From CAYWFP01 sp964457365 (GTDB taxonomy: Bacteria; Planctomycetota; SZUA-567), in NCBI GenBank assembly GCA_964457365.1, contig CAYWFP010000020.1, forward strand, positions 1-45,099: a stretch of DNA of 45,099 nt, given 5' to 3'. The notes below the pieces were generated by a model. That model searched no databases. It was not told the origin of the DNA and saw only the letters and a program-made list of their open reading frames with translations. The translations under genes and the position numbers were made by a program. Positions 24,503-33,275 of this stretch are shown here, in pieces. The first letter of the stretch is position 1, and the number at the start of each line of letters is the position of its first letter.

Positions 24503-26566
24503 TCAGTCGTCGTCGGGCTCGATCAGGGCGTGGCGCAGCTCGCGGCTCATGTCTTCGCCGATGTCGCCGCAGGTTCGCATGCGTTCGAGGGCGTCGAGCT
24601 CCCGGTCGAGCGCGGTCCGCTCGAGGATGCGCCGCTGCACCGCGGCGACGGCCTCGGCGGCGTCCTCGGCCAGCGTCTGCAGCCGCATGTGCGCGCTGTC
24701 GCGCCCGTCCTCGTAGTACTTGCGGCAGGCGGCGACGGTCTCCGCGCCGGCGTCGGTCAGCTCGGCCAGCCGGTCAAGCTCGTCCAATACGTGCCCGGCG
24801 GCGGAGACGAAAGCCGCGTCCTGCTCGTACGTGGAAGCGATGAGCTTCCGGCGGTGCGCGCGGGCGTAGGCCGAGCGGGGCAAGAGGCGCGCGATGACGG
24901 TGCGGACGCGTTCCTCGCACCAGAGGTCGACGGTCGGGACGGCCACGATCGGCGCGGGCGGGTCGCCGCGGCGCAGATCGCCCTGCTTGCACTCGAGCGC
25001 GTGCTCCAGCTCCCGCAGCGAGGCTTCCGAGAGCAGCGCGTTCTGCTGGCGCAGGCGGTAGGTGCGCCGCTCGACGGCGAAGGCGCCGGTCCAGAACGTC
25101 CGGCGGCGGGTCGCGCTGTCGTACTCGGGCTCGTCGCGCAGCCAGCGGATATTCTTCCTGGCGTTCTCCAGCGCCTGTTCGTGCCGGGCTCTGACCTCCG
25201 CCTCGAGTTGCGGCGGCACCGATCCGGGGAACTGGAACTCCTTCAGCCGCTCGAGCGCGGCGCGTTCGAGCGCGGCGCGGGCGTGGTCGCGCAGCATGCG
25301 ATGGACCAGCGGGATCCGGTCGAGCCCGAGGCGGGCGAGAAGCCCGGGCATGGTCGGCCCGCTGACCAGGAGCGTGAAGAGGGCCACGCCGAAGGTCATG
25401 TCGATGATCAGCTCGCGGTAGGCGAAGTCGGTCGCCACGCTCAAGGCCAGGGCGAAGGCCACCGCCCCGCGCAACCCGCCCCAGAAGAGCACCGTCTGGT
25501 AGCGCCGGTCCACCGGCTGGGTCCTGGGCAGACGGTTGTAGAGCGGCAGCAGGCCGAAGATCATCAGCCCGCGCGCGACCAGGACCGCGGCGATGGCCGC
25601 GAGCACGCAGACGATGACCGTGCCGTTGTTGCGCACCCGGCCCAGGAACTCCGCTTCGCTCAGGCCCACCAGCAGGAAGATCAGGCTGTTGGCCACGAAG
25701 ACGGCGTACTCCCAGAAGAGGTTCAGATACTCCTTCACCTCCGGCGTGAAGCGCGTCTTGCCGAACCAGCCGACGACCAGCCCCGCGCCGACGACGCCCA
25801 TGACGCCGGAGACGCCGAGGACGTGATCGGCGAGGATGAAGGCGGCGTAGGCGACGACCGAGGTCAGCACCACCTGAATGACCGGGAAGTCGCGCACGAA
25901 GCCGATGGCGCGGATCATGGCGTAGCCGAGCAGCATCCCCACCAGCAACCCGCCGCAGAAGACGTAGACGAATTGTCCCGCGCCGAAGAAGATGCTCCAG
26001 CCGTCCACCGCGCCGGCGGCGACGATACCGAGCAGGATCTGGAAGACGACGATGGCCGTGGCGTCGTTGAAGACGCTCTCGCCCTCGACGAGCATCGAGA
26101 GGCGCGACGGGGCGCCCACCTCCTTGAAGAGCGCGATCACCGCCACCGGGTCGGTCGCCGAGATCAATCCGCCGAAGAGCAGCGCCGGCCCCAGCGGCAG
26201 CGGCGTCAGCAGCGTGATCAGCAGGCCGACGATGAAGGTGGAGACGATCAGCCCCGGCCCGGCCAGCAGCAGCACCGGCCCGATGTTCTTGAGCAGCAGG
26301 CGGCTGTCGATCTTGAGCGCGGACTCGAAGATGAGAACGGGAATGAAGACGAAGAGGATCATGTCCGGCGTCAGCCGCAGGCGCTCGACCGGCGCGAGCG
26401 CCGGTACGTTGTCGGCGAGCAGCGCCAGCGCCAGCCCTACGATCACCAGGCCGATGGTGAAGGGGAAGCGGATGCGCTTGGCCGCCACCGCCGAGACCGA
26501 CGCCAGAAACAGCAGCGCGATGACGAGGGTCACGGTGCCGACGAGGCCGATGGGTTCGGGAGCCAT
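24503..26566 (-). CDS. Na+(K+)/H+ antiporter, CPA1 family, with long cytoplasmic tail
   Basis: 687 residues. Residues 1-425 hold about 12 membrane segments. Transport-site motifs are visible: FGGLISATDPVAVIALFKE, LVEGESVFNDATAIVVF (the ND pair of CPA1 exchangers) and VLFWGGLRGAVAFALALS. The remaining ~260 residues form a soluble helical tail (ARHEQALENARKNIRWLRDE; LRQQNALLSEASLRELEHAL), longer than in plain NhaP proteins and probably regulatory. GAGGAGAAAGC precedes the ATG. The upstream 80 bases contain a possible -10 (TAGAAT) without a good -35. It exports Na+ or K+ in exchange for protons for pH and salt homeostasis. Confidence 0.92.
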   Translation of the reverse strand: MAPEPIGLVGTVTLVIALLFLASVSAVAAKRIRFPFTIGLVIVGLALALLADNVPALAPVERLRLTPDMILFVFIPVLIFESALKIDSRLLLKNIGPVLLLAGPGLIVSTFIVGLLITLLTPLPLGPALLFGGLISATDPVAVIALFKEVGAPSRLSMLVEGESVFNDATAIVVFQILLGIVAAGAVDGWSIFFGAGQFVYVFCGGLLVGMLLGYAMIRAIGFVRDFPVIQVVLTSVVAYAAFILADHVLGVSGVMGVVGAGLVVGWFGKTRFTPEVKEYLNLFWEYAVFVANSLIFLLVGLSEAEFLGRVRNNGTVIVCVLAAIAAVLVARGLMIFGLLPLYNRLPRTQPVDRRYQTVLFWGGLRGAVAFALALSVATDFAYRELIIDMTFGVALFTLLVSGPTMPGLLARLGLDRIPLVHRMLRDHARAALERAALERLKEFQFPGSVPPQLEAEVRARHEQALENARKNIRWLRDEPEYDSATRRRTFWTGAFAVERRTYRLRQQNALLSEASLRELEHALECKQGDLRRGDPPAPIVAVPTVDLWCEERVRTVIARLLPRSAYARAHRRKLIASTYEQDAAFVSAAGHVLDELDRLAELTDAGAETVAACRKYYEDGRDSAHMRLQTLAEDAAEAVAAVQRRILERTALDRELDALERMRTCGDIGEDMSRELRHALIEPDDD

Positions 26567-26652
26567 GCTTTCTCCTCGGGGGGTATTCTAGCAGGCGGGG
26601 CGGGGGCGGGGAGCGAAAAAACGGTTTTCAGACAGAACCCAAGGACTTGTTC

Positions 26653-26712
26653 AAGCAATAAGTACGGGAAATTCTGAAATTGTTACTTAGGACCCGTTAA
26701 GCAATAAGATCG
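26653..26712. repeat. Palindromic repeat element, copy 2 (rearranged)
   Basis: Contains the 27-base block identical to 15217-15243 (here 26686-26712). To its left is a second, diverged unit AAGCAATAAG...AAATTCTGAAATT (26653-26681). The arrangement is thus a direct repeat of the unit rather than the simple hairpin of copy 1. The C-terminal codons and TAA of the MscS remnant are read from this element. Confidence 0.75.
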
Positions 26713-27147
26713 GGATTTCGCTCGGCGCGCCGACGGTCCGGATGCCAGGCGGCGGCGCAGCCGTTCGGCGCGGCGGCCGGCCGGCCGCTCGATGATCAGC
26801 GTCTTCTGGATCGCCACGTTGTGGGGCATGGTGATCAGCCGTCCCTCCTCGTCCTGCAGCAGCAGGAAGAAGAGCTTGATGTCGACGACACGCGCGGTGT
26901 GGCTCGCGTCCTCGCCGACGTTGATGATATCGCCCAGCCGCAGCGGATAACGGAACGTCAGGATGATGCCGGAGGTGATGTTGCTCGGCACCGACCAGAC
27001 GGCGAAGAAGCCGATGCCCACGAGCGTGAAGATGCTCCTCGAGACCACGTAGACCTACTGCAGGTTGATGCCCCGGACCAACGTCAGCAGGTACAGGAAG
27101 ACGAGGATCAGCAGAAACCCGATGGCTTTGCGGATCGGGCTCGTGCG
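26683..27147 (-). pseudogene. Mechanosensitive channel (MscS family), truncated and interrupted
   Basis: Minus-strand frame reads RTSPIRKAIGFLLILVFLYL and LLTLVRGINLQ, then an in-frame TAG (27055-27057), then directly VYVVSRSIFTLVGIGFFAVW, SVPSNITSGIILTFRYPLRL, GDIINVGEDASHTARVVDIK and LITMPHNVAIQKTLIIERP. This is the pore helix and beta domain of an MscS-type channel. The 5' part is gone: beyond about 27147 the sequence is an unrelated opposite-strand fragment. The last ten or so codons and the stop come from the repeat element. A gene with a missing N-terminus plus an internal stop is most likely dead; sequencing or assembly error at the TAG is possible. Confidence 0.75.
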
Positions 27148-27150
27148 CGC

Positions 27151-27307
27151 GTGCTGCCGCAGGCCGCGCCGGAGATGGACGAATACGCCGACGCGTTCTT
27201 CAGGAAATTCCTCGACGCGGGACTGAAGACCGGCGTCTGCATCCGCCCCTCGCGCATCATCCCCAACCCCAAGGGCGGCTGGAAGCACCAGCAGGTCGAC
27301 GATCCCG
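27151..27307 (+). pseudogene. Fragment of a glycosidase-like hydrolase
   Basis: About 52 codons read VLPQAAPEMDEYADAFFRKF, LDAGLKTGVCIRPSRIIPNP and KGGWKHQQVDDP. The pattern (AGLKTGVCIRPSR) resembles an internal barrel segment of putative glycoside hydrolases found in PVC genomes. Neither the start nor the rest of the gene is present: on the left it meets the MscS remnant head to head, and on the right it runs into non-coding sequence after about 27307. The family call is tentative. Confidence 0.5.
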
Positions 27308-27569
27308 TCGCCTCTTCGTTTGCGCCGTATCGTCTCTCTCCGATTGCCGCGATTCCTCGCCGATGTCGGCTTTTCTGCGCCGCCTGAGCCCCGCCGGCGC
27401 CGCCGCTGCCGGCAGGATTTTCCCCACCGATCTGCCGCCGCCTGCGCCCGCGCGTCGGAGAGACGTCGGGCCTCTTCTTGTAACCTGATTGGCGATAAGA
27501 TGTTGTGGTTCTGGTGGCCGTTGGTGGCGATGGCCTCCTTTTTGTATCCCCGGGTGGCGGAGAAACTGC
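27308..27569. other. Intergenic region upstream of fliD
   Basis: No gene, RNA or repeat that I can support. Short open frames exist on both strands but have arginine/proline-rich, non-protein-like composition. Confidence 0.5.
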
Positions 27570-27596
27570 TCAAGCGCGCCTGTTCAGTTCCGATAA
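27570..27596 (+). promoter_or_regulatory. Possible sigma28 (FliA) flagellar promoter for fliD
   Basis: TCCGATAA (27589-27596) matches 7 of 8 bases of the enteric sigma28 -10 element GCCGATAA. Exactly 11 bases upstream lies TCAAGCGC, a partial match (TxAAG) to the -35 element TAAAGTTT. Leader about 72 bases. The PVC sigma28 consensus may differ. Confidence 0.4.
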
Positions 27597-27674
27597 CTCT
27601 TATAGAGCCGGTCGAAGTGAGGCGCTCTGGGGGACCGGACGGAAGACGCGCCTTAACGGAACGGAGACGAAACC

Positions 27675-30600
27675 ATGGCGATGCCTACTTCCATGATCGG
27701 CGGTCTGATCTCGGGGATGGATACGGCCAGCATTATCGATCAGCTCATGCAGATCGAGCGCCGCCCCGTGGACCGGATGGAGATGCGCCTCGAGGAGGAG
27801 AGGCTCAAGCTCGAGGCCTACCGCGGGATCAACAGCGTATTGCTGGATTTCTCCAGCACCACCGGCAGCATCGCCGGCAGCGAACTCTGGGACACCAAGT
27901 CCACCTCCTCTTCGAACGAAAGCGTCCTCACCGCCACGGCCTCGAAGTACGCCCGTGCCGGCACCTACAGCTTCCGCGTCGGGCGCCTCGCCCAGCGCGC
28001 GGAGTTCGTCTCCTCCGGCTTCGCCGACCGCGACGATTCGCCCGTCAGCGCCAGCGGCGGCACCGTTACCATCGACTCCGCGCTCGGCGGCTTGAGCCGC
28101 AAGACCAGCCTCAGCGCGCTCAACGGCGGCGGCGGCGTCTACCACGGTTCGATCAAGATCACCGACCGCCAAGGCGACACCGCCACCATCGACCTCTCCA
28201 CCGCCGCGACGCTGCAGGACGTCATAGATACGGTCAACGCCGCCGACGGCGTGGATGTGACCCTCGTCGTGGACGACTCCGCAGCCGGCGGCGGGGCGCG
28301 CCTGACCATCACCGACAACAGCGGCGGCGCGGGCACGTTCAAGGTCGAGAACGCCGGTTCATCCACCACCGCGACCGACCTTGGTATCGAGAAGTCCGGA
28401 CTCGCCGACACCCTCGCCGGCGACGATATAAATGCCTTCGTCAGCACCACCCCGCTGGCGCTCCTGAACAACGGCATGGGCGTCAACGACGGTAACGCCG
28501 GCACCATCGTGATCGAGCACAACGGCGTGACCACCGAGGTCGACCTGTCCGCCGCCCGCACGCTGCAGGACGTCGTCGACGCCATCACCGATGCCCACGG
28601 CGACCTGAACGCCAGCCTGGTCGGCGGAGAGAACCTGAACGTCTGGTCGACCGCGACCGGAACCGTCAGGATCTACAGCGATACCGGCGACGATCCGCTG
28701 AACAGCACCGCCGAGGACCTGGGTATCGGCGGCTTTGCCTTCGACGGTGCCGGCAATCCCACAATCACCGGCCGCAAACTGACCAGCCCCCTGAACAGCG
28801 TTCGCGCCGACCAGATAAGCGGACAGCGCCGCTTCGACCGCGACATCTCGCTCGACGACTTCGGCATCGCCGACGGCGACACGCTGACGGTGACCGACAA
28901 GGAAGGCGACTCGGTTACATTCACCGCCGGCACGGGCGCCGGGCGCGATGGCACCACCGTCGGCGATCTGCTCGACAAGATCAACGGCTCCACCGACGAC
29001 GTCGACGCGCTGATGTATATCGACGTGGACAAGGGCGGCCTGGTCATCGCCGACCTGACCGGCAAGACCGACCCGGGCGACACCATGACCATCACCGGCA
29101 CCGCGCGCACGGCGCTCGGATTCAGCACCGACACCGCCGCCGGCTCGGTCAACGCCGTGCAGGGCGACGCCATCTACGGCGGCGGGATGCGCAGCGCCTT
29201 CCTCAGCGATCTCGGCGTCAATGTCGGCGACGTACTGGACATTACCGACCGTAACGGCAACAATTTCACCTATGCCGCCGCGGCCGGCGACCGCGTACAG
29301 GCCCTGGTCAACGCGATCACCAACGACACGAACACCGACCTCGTGGCCCACGTAGACGAGGCCAACGGCCGCCTGGTCATCGAGGACACCAGCGGCGGTC
29401 CGGCCAATCTGATCATCGCCGATGTCATGGGAGCGACATTGGGTCTCAACGGCTCTTTCGCCAGCGATTACCAGGCCGGTGCGAGCGTTTACGCCGGCGG
29501 CGGTCTGCGCGAAGCGGAGAGCAGCCCGGCGGCCAACCTCGGCTCCGTCTTCGTCGACGATGGCCTCGGCGGGTTGTACGAACTGGATCTGAGCGCTTTC
29601 GACGGCAGCGCTTCGATCCGGGACATCGTCAACGAACTCAATACCCAGGCGGCCAATGCCGCGCTCGTCGGCGGCGGCCCGGCGAAGAACCTGGAGATGG
29701 TCTTCGCGATCAACGCCGACGGCAACGGCATCACCGTGACCAACAACGCCGCGGGCGAGACGCGCGAATTTACCGTCAATCCGGCCAATTTCAGCCACAA
29801 GCTCGGCTACGACCTGGGGCTGATCACCGGATCCGCGCTGGCTGCCGCCGGTGGCAGCGTCGACACGGGCGACCTGGACGCGCAGTATATCACCCGCTCG
29901 ACCAAGCTCGCGGACCTCAACGGCGGCGAAGGCGTCGAGAGCGGCTATATCGCCATCACCAGCTCGAAGGGCCTCGAGTCGACCGTCAGCCTCAGCGGCG
30001 CGACCACCGTCGGCGACGTCATCGCCGCCATCAATAACGCCGGTCCCGGCCTGCGCGCCTCGATCAACGAGACCGGCGACGGCATCATGCTCGTCGACCG
30101 CGTCGCGGGCAACCTCGCCATCGAGGTGAGCGAGGCCTTCGGCGGTTCCACCGCGGCCGACCTGGGCCTGCTGGGCGCGGGCGACAAGGGGATGCTCGAC
30201 GGCAGTTACGAGGCCAGCGTCACCATCGACGGCAACGACACCCTCGTCGACGTGATGAACAAGATCGCCGAGTCCGGCGCGGCGGTGAACACCAGCATCA
30301 TCAACGACGGCTCGGGGTTCACCCCCTACCGGCTGACCGTCTCCGGCAACTCCACCGGGGCGCTCGCCGACCTGATGCTCACCACCGACATCGCCGCGCT
30401 GGGGCTGAGCAAGTCCGCCGACGGGGTCGACTCGGTGCTGCTGATGGGGCAGAGCGGCGTCTCCAGTCCGACGATGCTGACGGGCAAGTCCAACACCAAC
30501 AGCTCCGCCGTGCTCGGCCTGACCCTGGACATGAAACAGGCCAGCGGGAGCTTCACCACCGTCTCCGTGACCGAGGACACCAGCGGCGTCGTCAGCGCCG

Positions 30601-32000
30601 CCGAGGAACTGGTGCAGAAGTACAACGCCCTCAACGACATCGTCAAGGAGTTGACCAGCTACGACGAGGAGAGCCAGACCCCGGCGCTGCTCTTCGGCGA
30701 TATCGAGATGCGCAACCTCATGAGCTCGATCAACGACTCCTTCTTCTTCACCGTCGAGGGCATCGCCGGCGGCTACACCTCCTGGTACGACATCGGTCTG
30801 AGCTTCACCCGCGAAGGCAAGATGGAGCTGAATACCTCCGAACTGCAGGATGCGCTGAGCTACAACTTCGAATCGGTCAAGGAGCTTCTCACCCGGACCG
30901 TCGACGCCGCGCGCGGCGACCGCGGCGCCAGCGTCAGCACCAACGCCAGCGCCGACCGCGTCAAGGAACCCGACGTCAATTCCTGGCTGGCGAACATGTC
31001 CGCGCCGCCGCCCACGACGAACGTCGGCGACCGCTACCGGATCACGAGCTCCGCGGCGCCCGATGCGGCGTGGGGCACCATCGCCAACCTGGCCGACAAC
31101 GTCGTCGTCGAGTACGACGGCAGCGAATGGTTCGTCAACGACCAGGATTACGACTACGTCGTCCTCGCCACCGTCCTCGACGCCGGCGTCACCCCGCCGC
31201 CGACGGCCAACGCGGGCGACCGCTACATCCTCCGCAGCGGAACGAGCAATCTCGATCCGGGGTGGGGCGCCATCGCCGACGTGAAGGACGACGTCATCGT
31301 CGAGTTCGACGGCGCCGACTGGATGGTCGATACGGATGACCCGAAGTACGACATCACCAACATCGTCAACGGCAACACCGACCCAGACGACTACGGCACC
31401 GGCAACGGCTTCACCGCCCGCGACACCATCGCCAGCGGCGACGACACCGTCACCATCGGCTTCGACAAGGCGCGCTACATCTCCCGTGTCAACATCCATC
31501 ACCTGCTGGGTCTCGGGGACGACGACAACGGCGCACTGAAGGACTTCACCGTCGAGTATCTCGACGGCCGGGGCGACTGGCAGAACCTGCGGACCATCAC
31601 CGGCAACAAGTCCGACGTCAACTACCTCGGCCTCGCCGCGCCGACTTTGATGAGCCAGCTCCGGATCACCGCCACCGGCACCAACGCCGACGACGGCAAG
31701 ATGCGCCTGCTCGAGATCGAGGCCATGGAGGACAACAACCTCGGCGGCCAGCTCGAACGCGAGATCGACAGCATCACCGACTCCATCGACGGCTTCTTCG
31801 CCCGCCTCGAGGAGGAGCAGTCCGACCGCATCAAGCGCATGCAGGAGAGCATCGCGGACAGGGAGAGCCGCCTCGAGAGCGTCGAGATGCGGTACATCCG
31901 CCAGTACGCGGCGATGGAGAGCGCCATGGCCTCGCTGACCACGCAGAGCGATTTCTTCACGCAGCAGATGTCCGCCTGGACCAACGGCGCCAAGAAGTAG
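27675..32000 (+). CDS. fliD: Giant flagellar hook-associated protein 2 / filament cap, with inserted lectin-like domains
   Basis: 1441 residues, two to three times the usual FliD (about 450-700). The FliD_N domain is residues 9-120 (GGLISGMDTASIIDQLMQIE; ARAGTYSFRVGRLAQRAEF). About seven diverged hook-IN-like repeats of 80-100 residues follow (starting near 149, 264, 391, 510, 622, 746 and 851), each with a beta-rich block, a 'T(L/V)xDVxxxIN' helix and an 'LG(I/L)' end. FliD_C begins near 938 (SSAVLGLTLDMKQASGSFTT; AAEELVQKYNALNDIVKEL). Before the terminal coiled coil (1355-1441, ending TTQSDFFTQQMSAWTNGAKK) there is an insertion: two tandem ~60-residue DUF2793-like units (GDRYRITSS..., GDRYILRSG...) at 1105-1222 and an F5/8-type-C/discoidin-like domain at 1224-1354. 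It caps the filament and aids flagellin polymerisation; the insertion should be surface exposed and may bind glycans. Confidence 0.9.
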   Translation: MAMPTSMIGGLISGMDTASIIDQLMQIERRPVDRMEMRLEEERLKLEAYRGINSVLLDFSSTTGSIAGSELWDTKSTSSSNESVLTATASKYARAGTYSFRVGRLAQRAEFVSSGFADRDDSPVSASGGTVTIDSALGGLSRKTSLSALNGGGGVYHGSIKITDRQGDTATIDLSTAATLQDVIDTVNAADGVDVTLVVDDSAAGGGARLTITDNSGGAGTFKVENAGSSTTATDLGIEKSGLADTLAGDDINAFVSTTPLALLNNGMGVNDGNAGTIVIEHNGVTTEVDLSAARTLQDVVDAITDAHGDLNASLVGGENLNVWSTATGTVRIYSDTGDDPLNSTAEDLGIGGFAFDGAGNPTITGRKLTSPLNSVRADQISGQRRFDRDISLDDFGIADGDTLTVTDKEGDSVTFTAGTGAGRDGTTVGDLLDKINGSTDDVDALMYIDVDKGGLVIADLTGKTDPGDTMTITGTARTALGFSTDTAAGSVNAVQGDAIYGGGMRSAFLSDLGVNVGDVLDITDRNGNNFTYAAAAGDRVQALVNAITNDTNTDLVAHVDEANGRLVIEDTSGGPANLIIADVMGATLGLNGSFASDYQAGASVYAGGGLREAESSPAANLGSVFVDDGLGGLYELDLSAFDGSASIRDIVNELNTQAANAALVGGGPAKNLEMVFAINADGNGITVTNNAAGETREFTVNPANFSHKLGYDLGLITGSALAAAGGSVDTGDLDAQYITRSTKLADLNGGEGVESGYIAITSSKGLESTVSLSGATTVGDVIAAINNAGPGLRASINETGDGIMLVDRVAGNLAIEVSEAFGGSTAADLGLLGAGDKGMLDGSYEASVTIDGNDTLVDVMNKIAESGAAVNTSIINDGSGFTPYRLTVSGNSTGALADLMLTTDIAALGLSKSADGVDSVLLMGQSGVSSPTMLTGKSNTNSSAVLGLTLDMKQASGSFTTVSVTEDTSGVVSAAEELVQKYNALNDIVKELTSYDEESQTPALLFGDIEMRNLMSSINDSFFFTVEGIAGGYTSWYDIGLSFTREGKMELNTSELQDALSYNFESVKELLTRTVDAARGDRGASVSTNASADRVKEPDVNSWLANMSAPPPTTNVGDRYRITSSAAPDAAWGTIANLADNVVVEYDGSEWFVNDQDYDYVVLATVLDAGVTPPPTANAGDRYILRSGTSNLDPGWGAIADVKDDVIVEFDGADWMVDTDDPKYDITNIVNGNTDPDDYGTGNGFTARDTIASGDDTVTIGFDKARYISRVNIHHLLGLGDDDNGALKDFTVEYLDGRGDWQNLRTITGNKSDVNYLGLAAPTLMSQLRITATGTNADDGKMRLLEIEAMEDNNLGGQLEREIDSITDSIDGFFARLEEEQSDRIKRMQESIADRESRLESVEMRYIRQYAAMESAMASLTTQSDFFTQQMSAWTNGAKK

Positions 32001-32029
32001 GCGCGCGCCGCCCCGGAAGCGACCCGCGT

Positions 32030-32058
32030 AGCCCTTCTCCGCGAAGGGCTGCTTCTTT
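32030..32058 (+). terminator. Rho-independent terminator after fliD
   Basis: Perfect 8-bp stem AGCCCTTC/GAAGGGCT with a 5-base loop, followed by GCTTCTTT. It lies 30 bases after the fliD stop. Confidence 0.75.
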
Positions 32059-32068
32059 CCGGCCGCGC

Positions 32069-32097
32069 TTGCGGACACCTCACGGCGCGCCTATAAT
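32069..32097 (+). promoter_or_regulatory. Sigma70-type promoter for the PfkB kinase-lyxose isomerase pair
   Basis: TTGCGG, 17-base spacer, perfect TATAAT; leader about 32 bases containing GGGGGGAG. Confidence 0.7.
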
Positions 32098-32135
32098 CGC
32101 CGGTACGCGTTGAAGGCGAGCCGGGGGGAGAGACG

Positions 32136-33263
32136 TTGCAGACGGTCGACGCGGTGGTGGCGGGGCATCTCTGCCTCGACGTGATCCCGAGCTTTCCGCA
32201 AACGGTCGAGAACTTGCACGACCTGTTGATCCCGGGGCGGTTGACCAATGTCGGCGCCGCCGTCTTCGCCACCGGCGGCACCGTGGCCAACACCGGCGGC
32301 GCGCTGCACCGGCTGGGCCTGACCGTGCGGCTGATCGGCAAGGTCGGCCGCGACTTCTTCGGCGAGGCGATTCTCGAGCGCCTCCGCGCCGTCGCGCCGG
32401 AGCCGGCGAAGACCGTTATCGTCGACCCGGAGCAGCCCAGCTCCTACACCCTCGTTCTCAACCCGCCCGGCGTGGACCGCATCTTCCTGCACTGCCCCGG
32501 CGCCAACGACGCCTTCGACAGCGCCGATATCGACGCCGCCCTGCTGCGGGGCGCGCGCCTCTTCCACTTCGGCTATCCGCCGTTGATGAAGCGCGTGTTC
32601 GCCTACGAGGGGCGCGAACTGGCGGCGATTCTGGAGAAGGCCAAGGACGCCGGCGCCACCGTCTCGCTGGACATGGCCCGTCCCGACCCGGAGGCCGAAT
32701 CGGGCAGGGCGCCGTGGGAGACGATCCTCGAGAACGCCCTGCCGCTGGTGGATGTCTTCACCCCCAGCGTGGACGAGCTGCTCTTCATGCTCGACCGGCC
32801 GCGTTTCGACCGCGTCGAGTCCGGCGCGGAGACGGTCTCGGAGAAGGTGCTGGCCAGCCTGGCCGAGACCTGCCTCGCCTACGGGGCGGGGATCGTGCTG
32901 ATCAAGTGCGGCGACGCGGGGTGTTACCTCCACACCAGCGGCAACCCCGTCCGCCTCGAACGCCTCGGCCGCGCCTTCGGCGAGCCGGCCGACTGGGCCG
33001 GCATCCGCCGCCACTGCCCCTGCTACAAGGTCGACGTCGTCGGCACCACCGGCGCGGGCGACTGCACCATCGCCGGCTTCCTCGCCGGGATCCTGCACGG
33101 GCTCTGCGCCGAGGAGGCGCTGGACCTGGCCGTCGGCGCCGGCGCCTGCTGCGTGGAGCGGCCCGACGCGCTGAGCGGCGTGCCGGCGTGGGACGAATTG
33201 AAGGAACGCGTCGGGCGTGGCTGGCCGCGGCACCGGCCGCGTCTGCCCAAGACGTCGCGGTAA
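32136..33263 (+). CDS. PfkB-family carbohydrate kinase
   Basis: 375 residues from a TTG start: GGGGGGAG lies a few bases upstream and the protein opens MQTVDAVVAGHLCLDVIPSF as PfkB kinases do. Signatures: GGTVANTGGALHRLG and GKVGRDFFGE (ribokinase/PfkB motif 1), GYPPLMKRVF, and GTTGAGDCTIAGFLAGILHG (motif 2, with catalytic Asp in GAGD). It phosphorylates a sugar or nucleoside; the substrate is uncertain. The D-lyxose isomerase gene follows 12 bases later, so the substrate may be a ketose such as xylulose or fructose; this is inference. Cys-rich stretch RRHCPCYKVD before motif 2 is unusual. Confidence 0.88.
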   Translation: MQTVDAVVAGHLCLDVIPSFPQTVENLHDLLIPGRLTNVGAAVFATGGTVANTGGALHRLGLTVRLIGKVGRDFFGEAILERLRAVAPEPAKTVIVDPEQPSSYTLVLNPPGVDRIFLHCPGANDAFDSADIDAALLRGARLFHFGYPPLMKRVFAYEGRELAAILEKAKDAGATVSLDMARPDPEAESGRAPWETILENALPLVDVFTPSVDELLFMLDRPRFDRVESGAETVSEKVLASLAETCLAYGAGIVLIKCGDAGCYLHTSGNPVRLERLGRAFGEPADWAGIRRHCPCYKVDVVGTTGAGDCTIAGFLAGILHGLCAEEALDLAVGAGACCVERPDALSGVPAWDELKERVGRGWPRHRPRLPKTSR

Positions 33264-33275
33264 GGGAGATCCGGC

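Noticed and set aside
21782..26677. A 1631-codon plus-strand open frame opposite the HEAT protein and antiporter genes
   Set aside because: Composition is Arg/Gln/His/Ala-rich and without domains; the minus-strand genes have ribosome-binding sites, promoters and clear motifs. It is a high-GC antisense shadow.
27055..27057. TAG recoding (pyrrolysine or suppressor) in the MscS gene
   Set aside because: The same gene lacks its 5' end and its natural 3' end, so decay or error explains the stop more simply; no recoding genes are in view.
28359..32078. A 1239-codon minus-strand open frame opposite fliD
   Set aside because: Val/Asp/Gly-rich repetitive shadow of the FliD repeats with no start signal or family.
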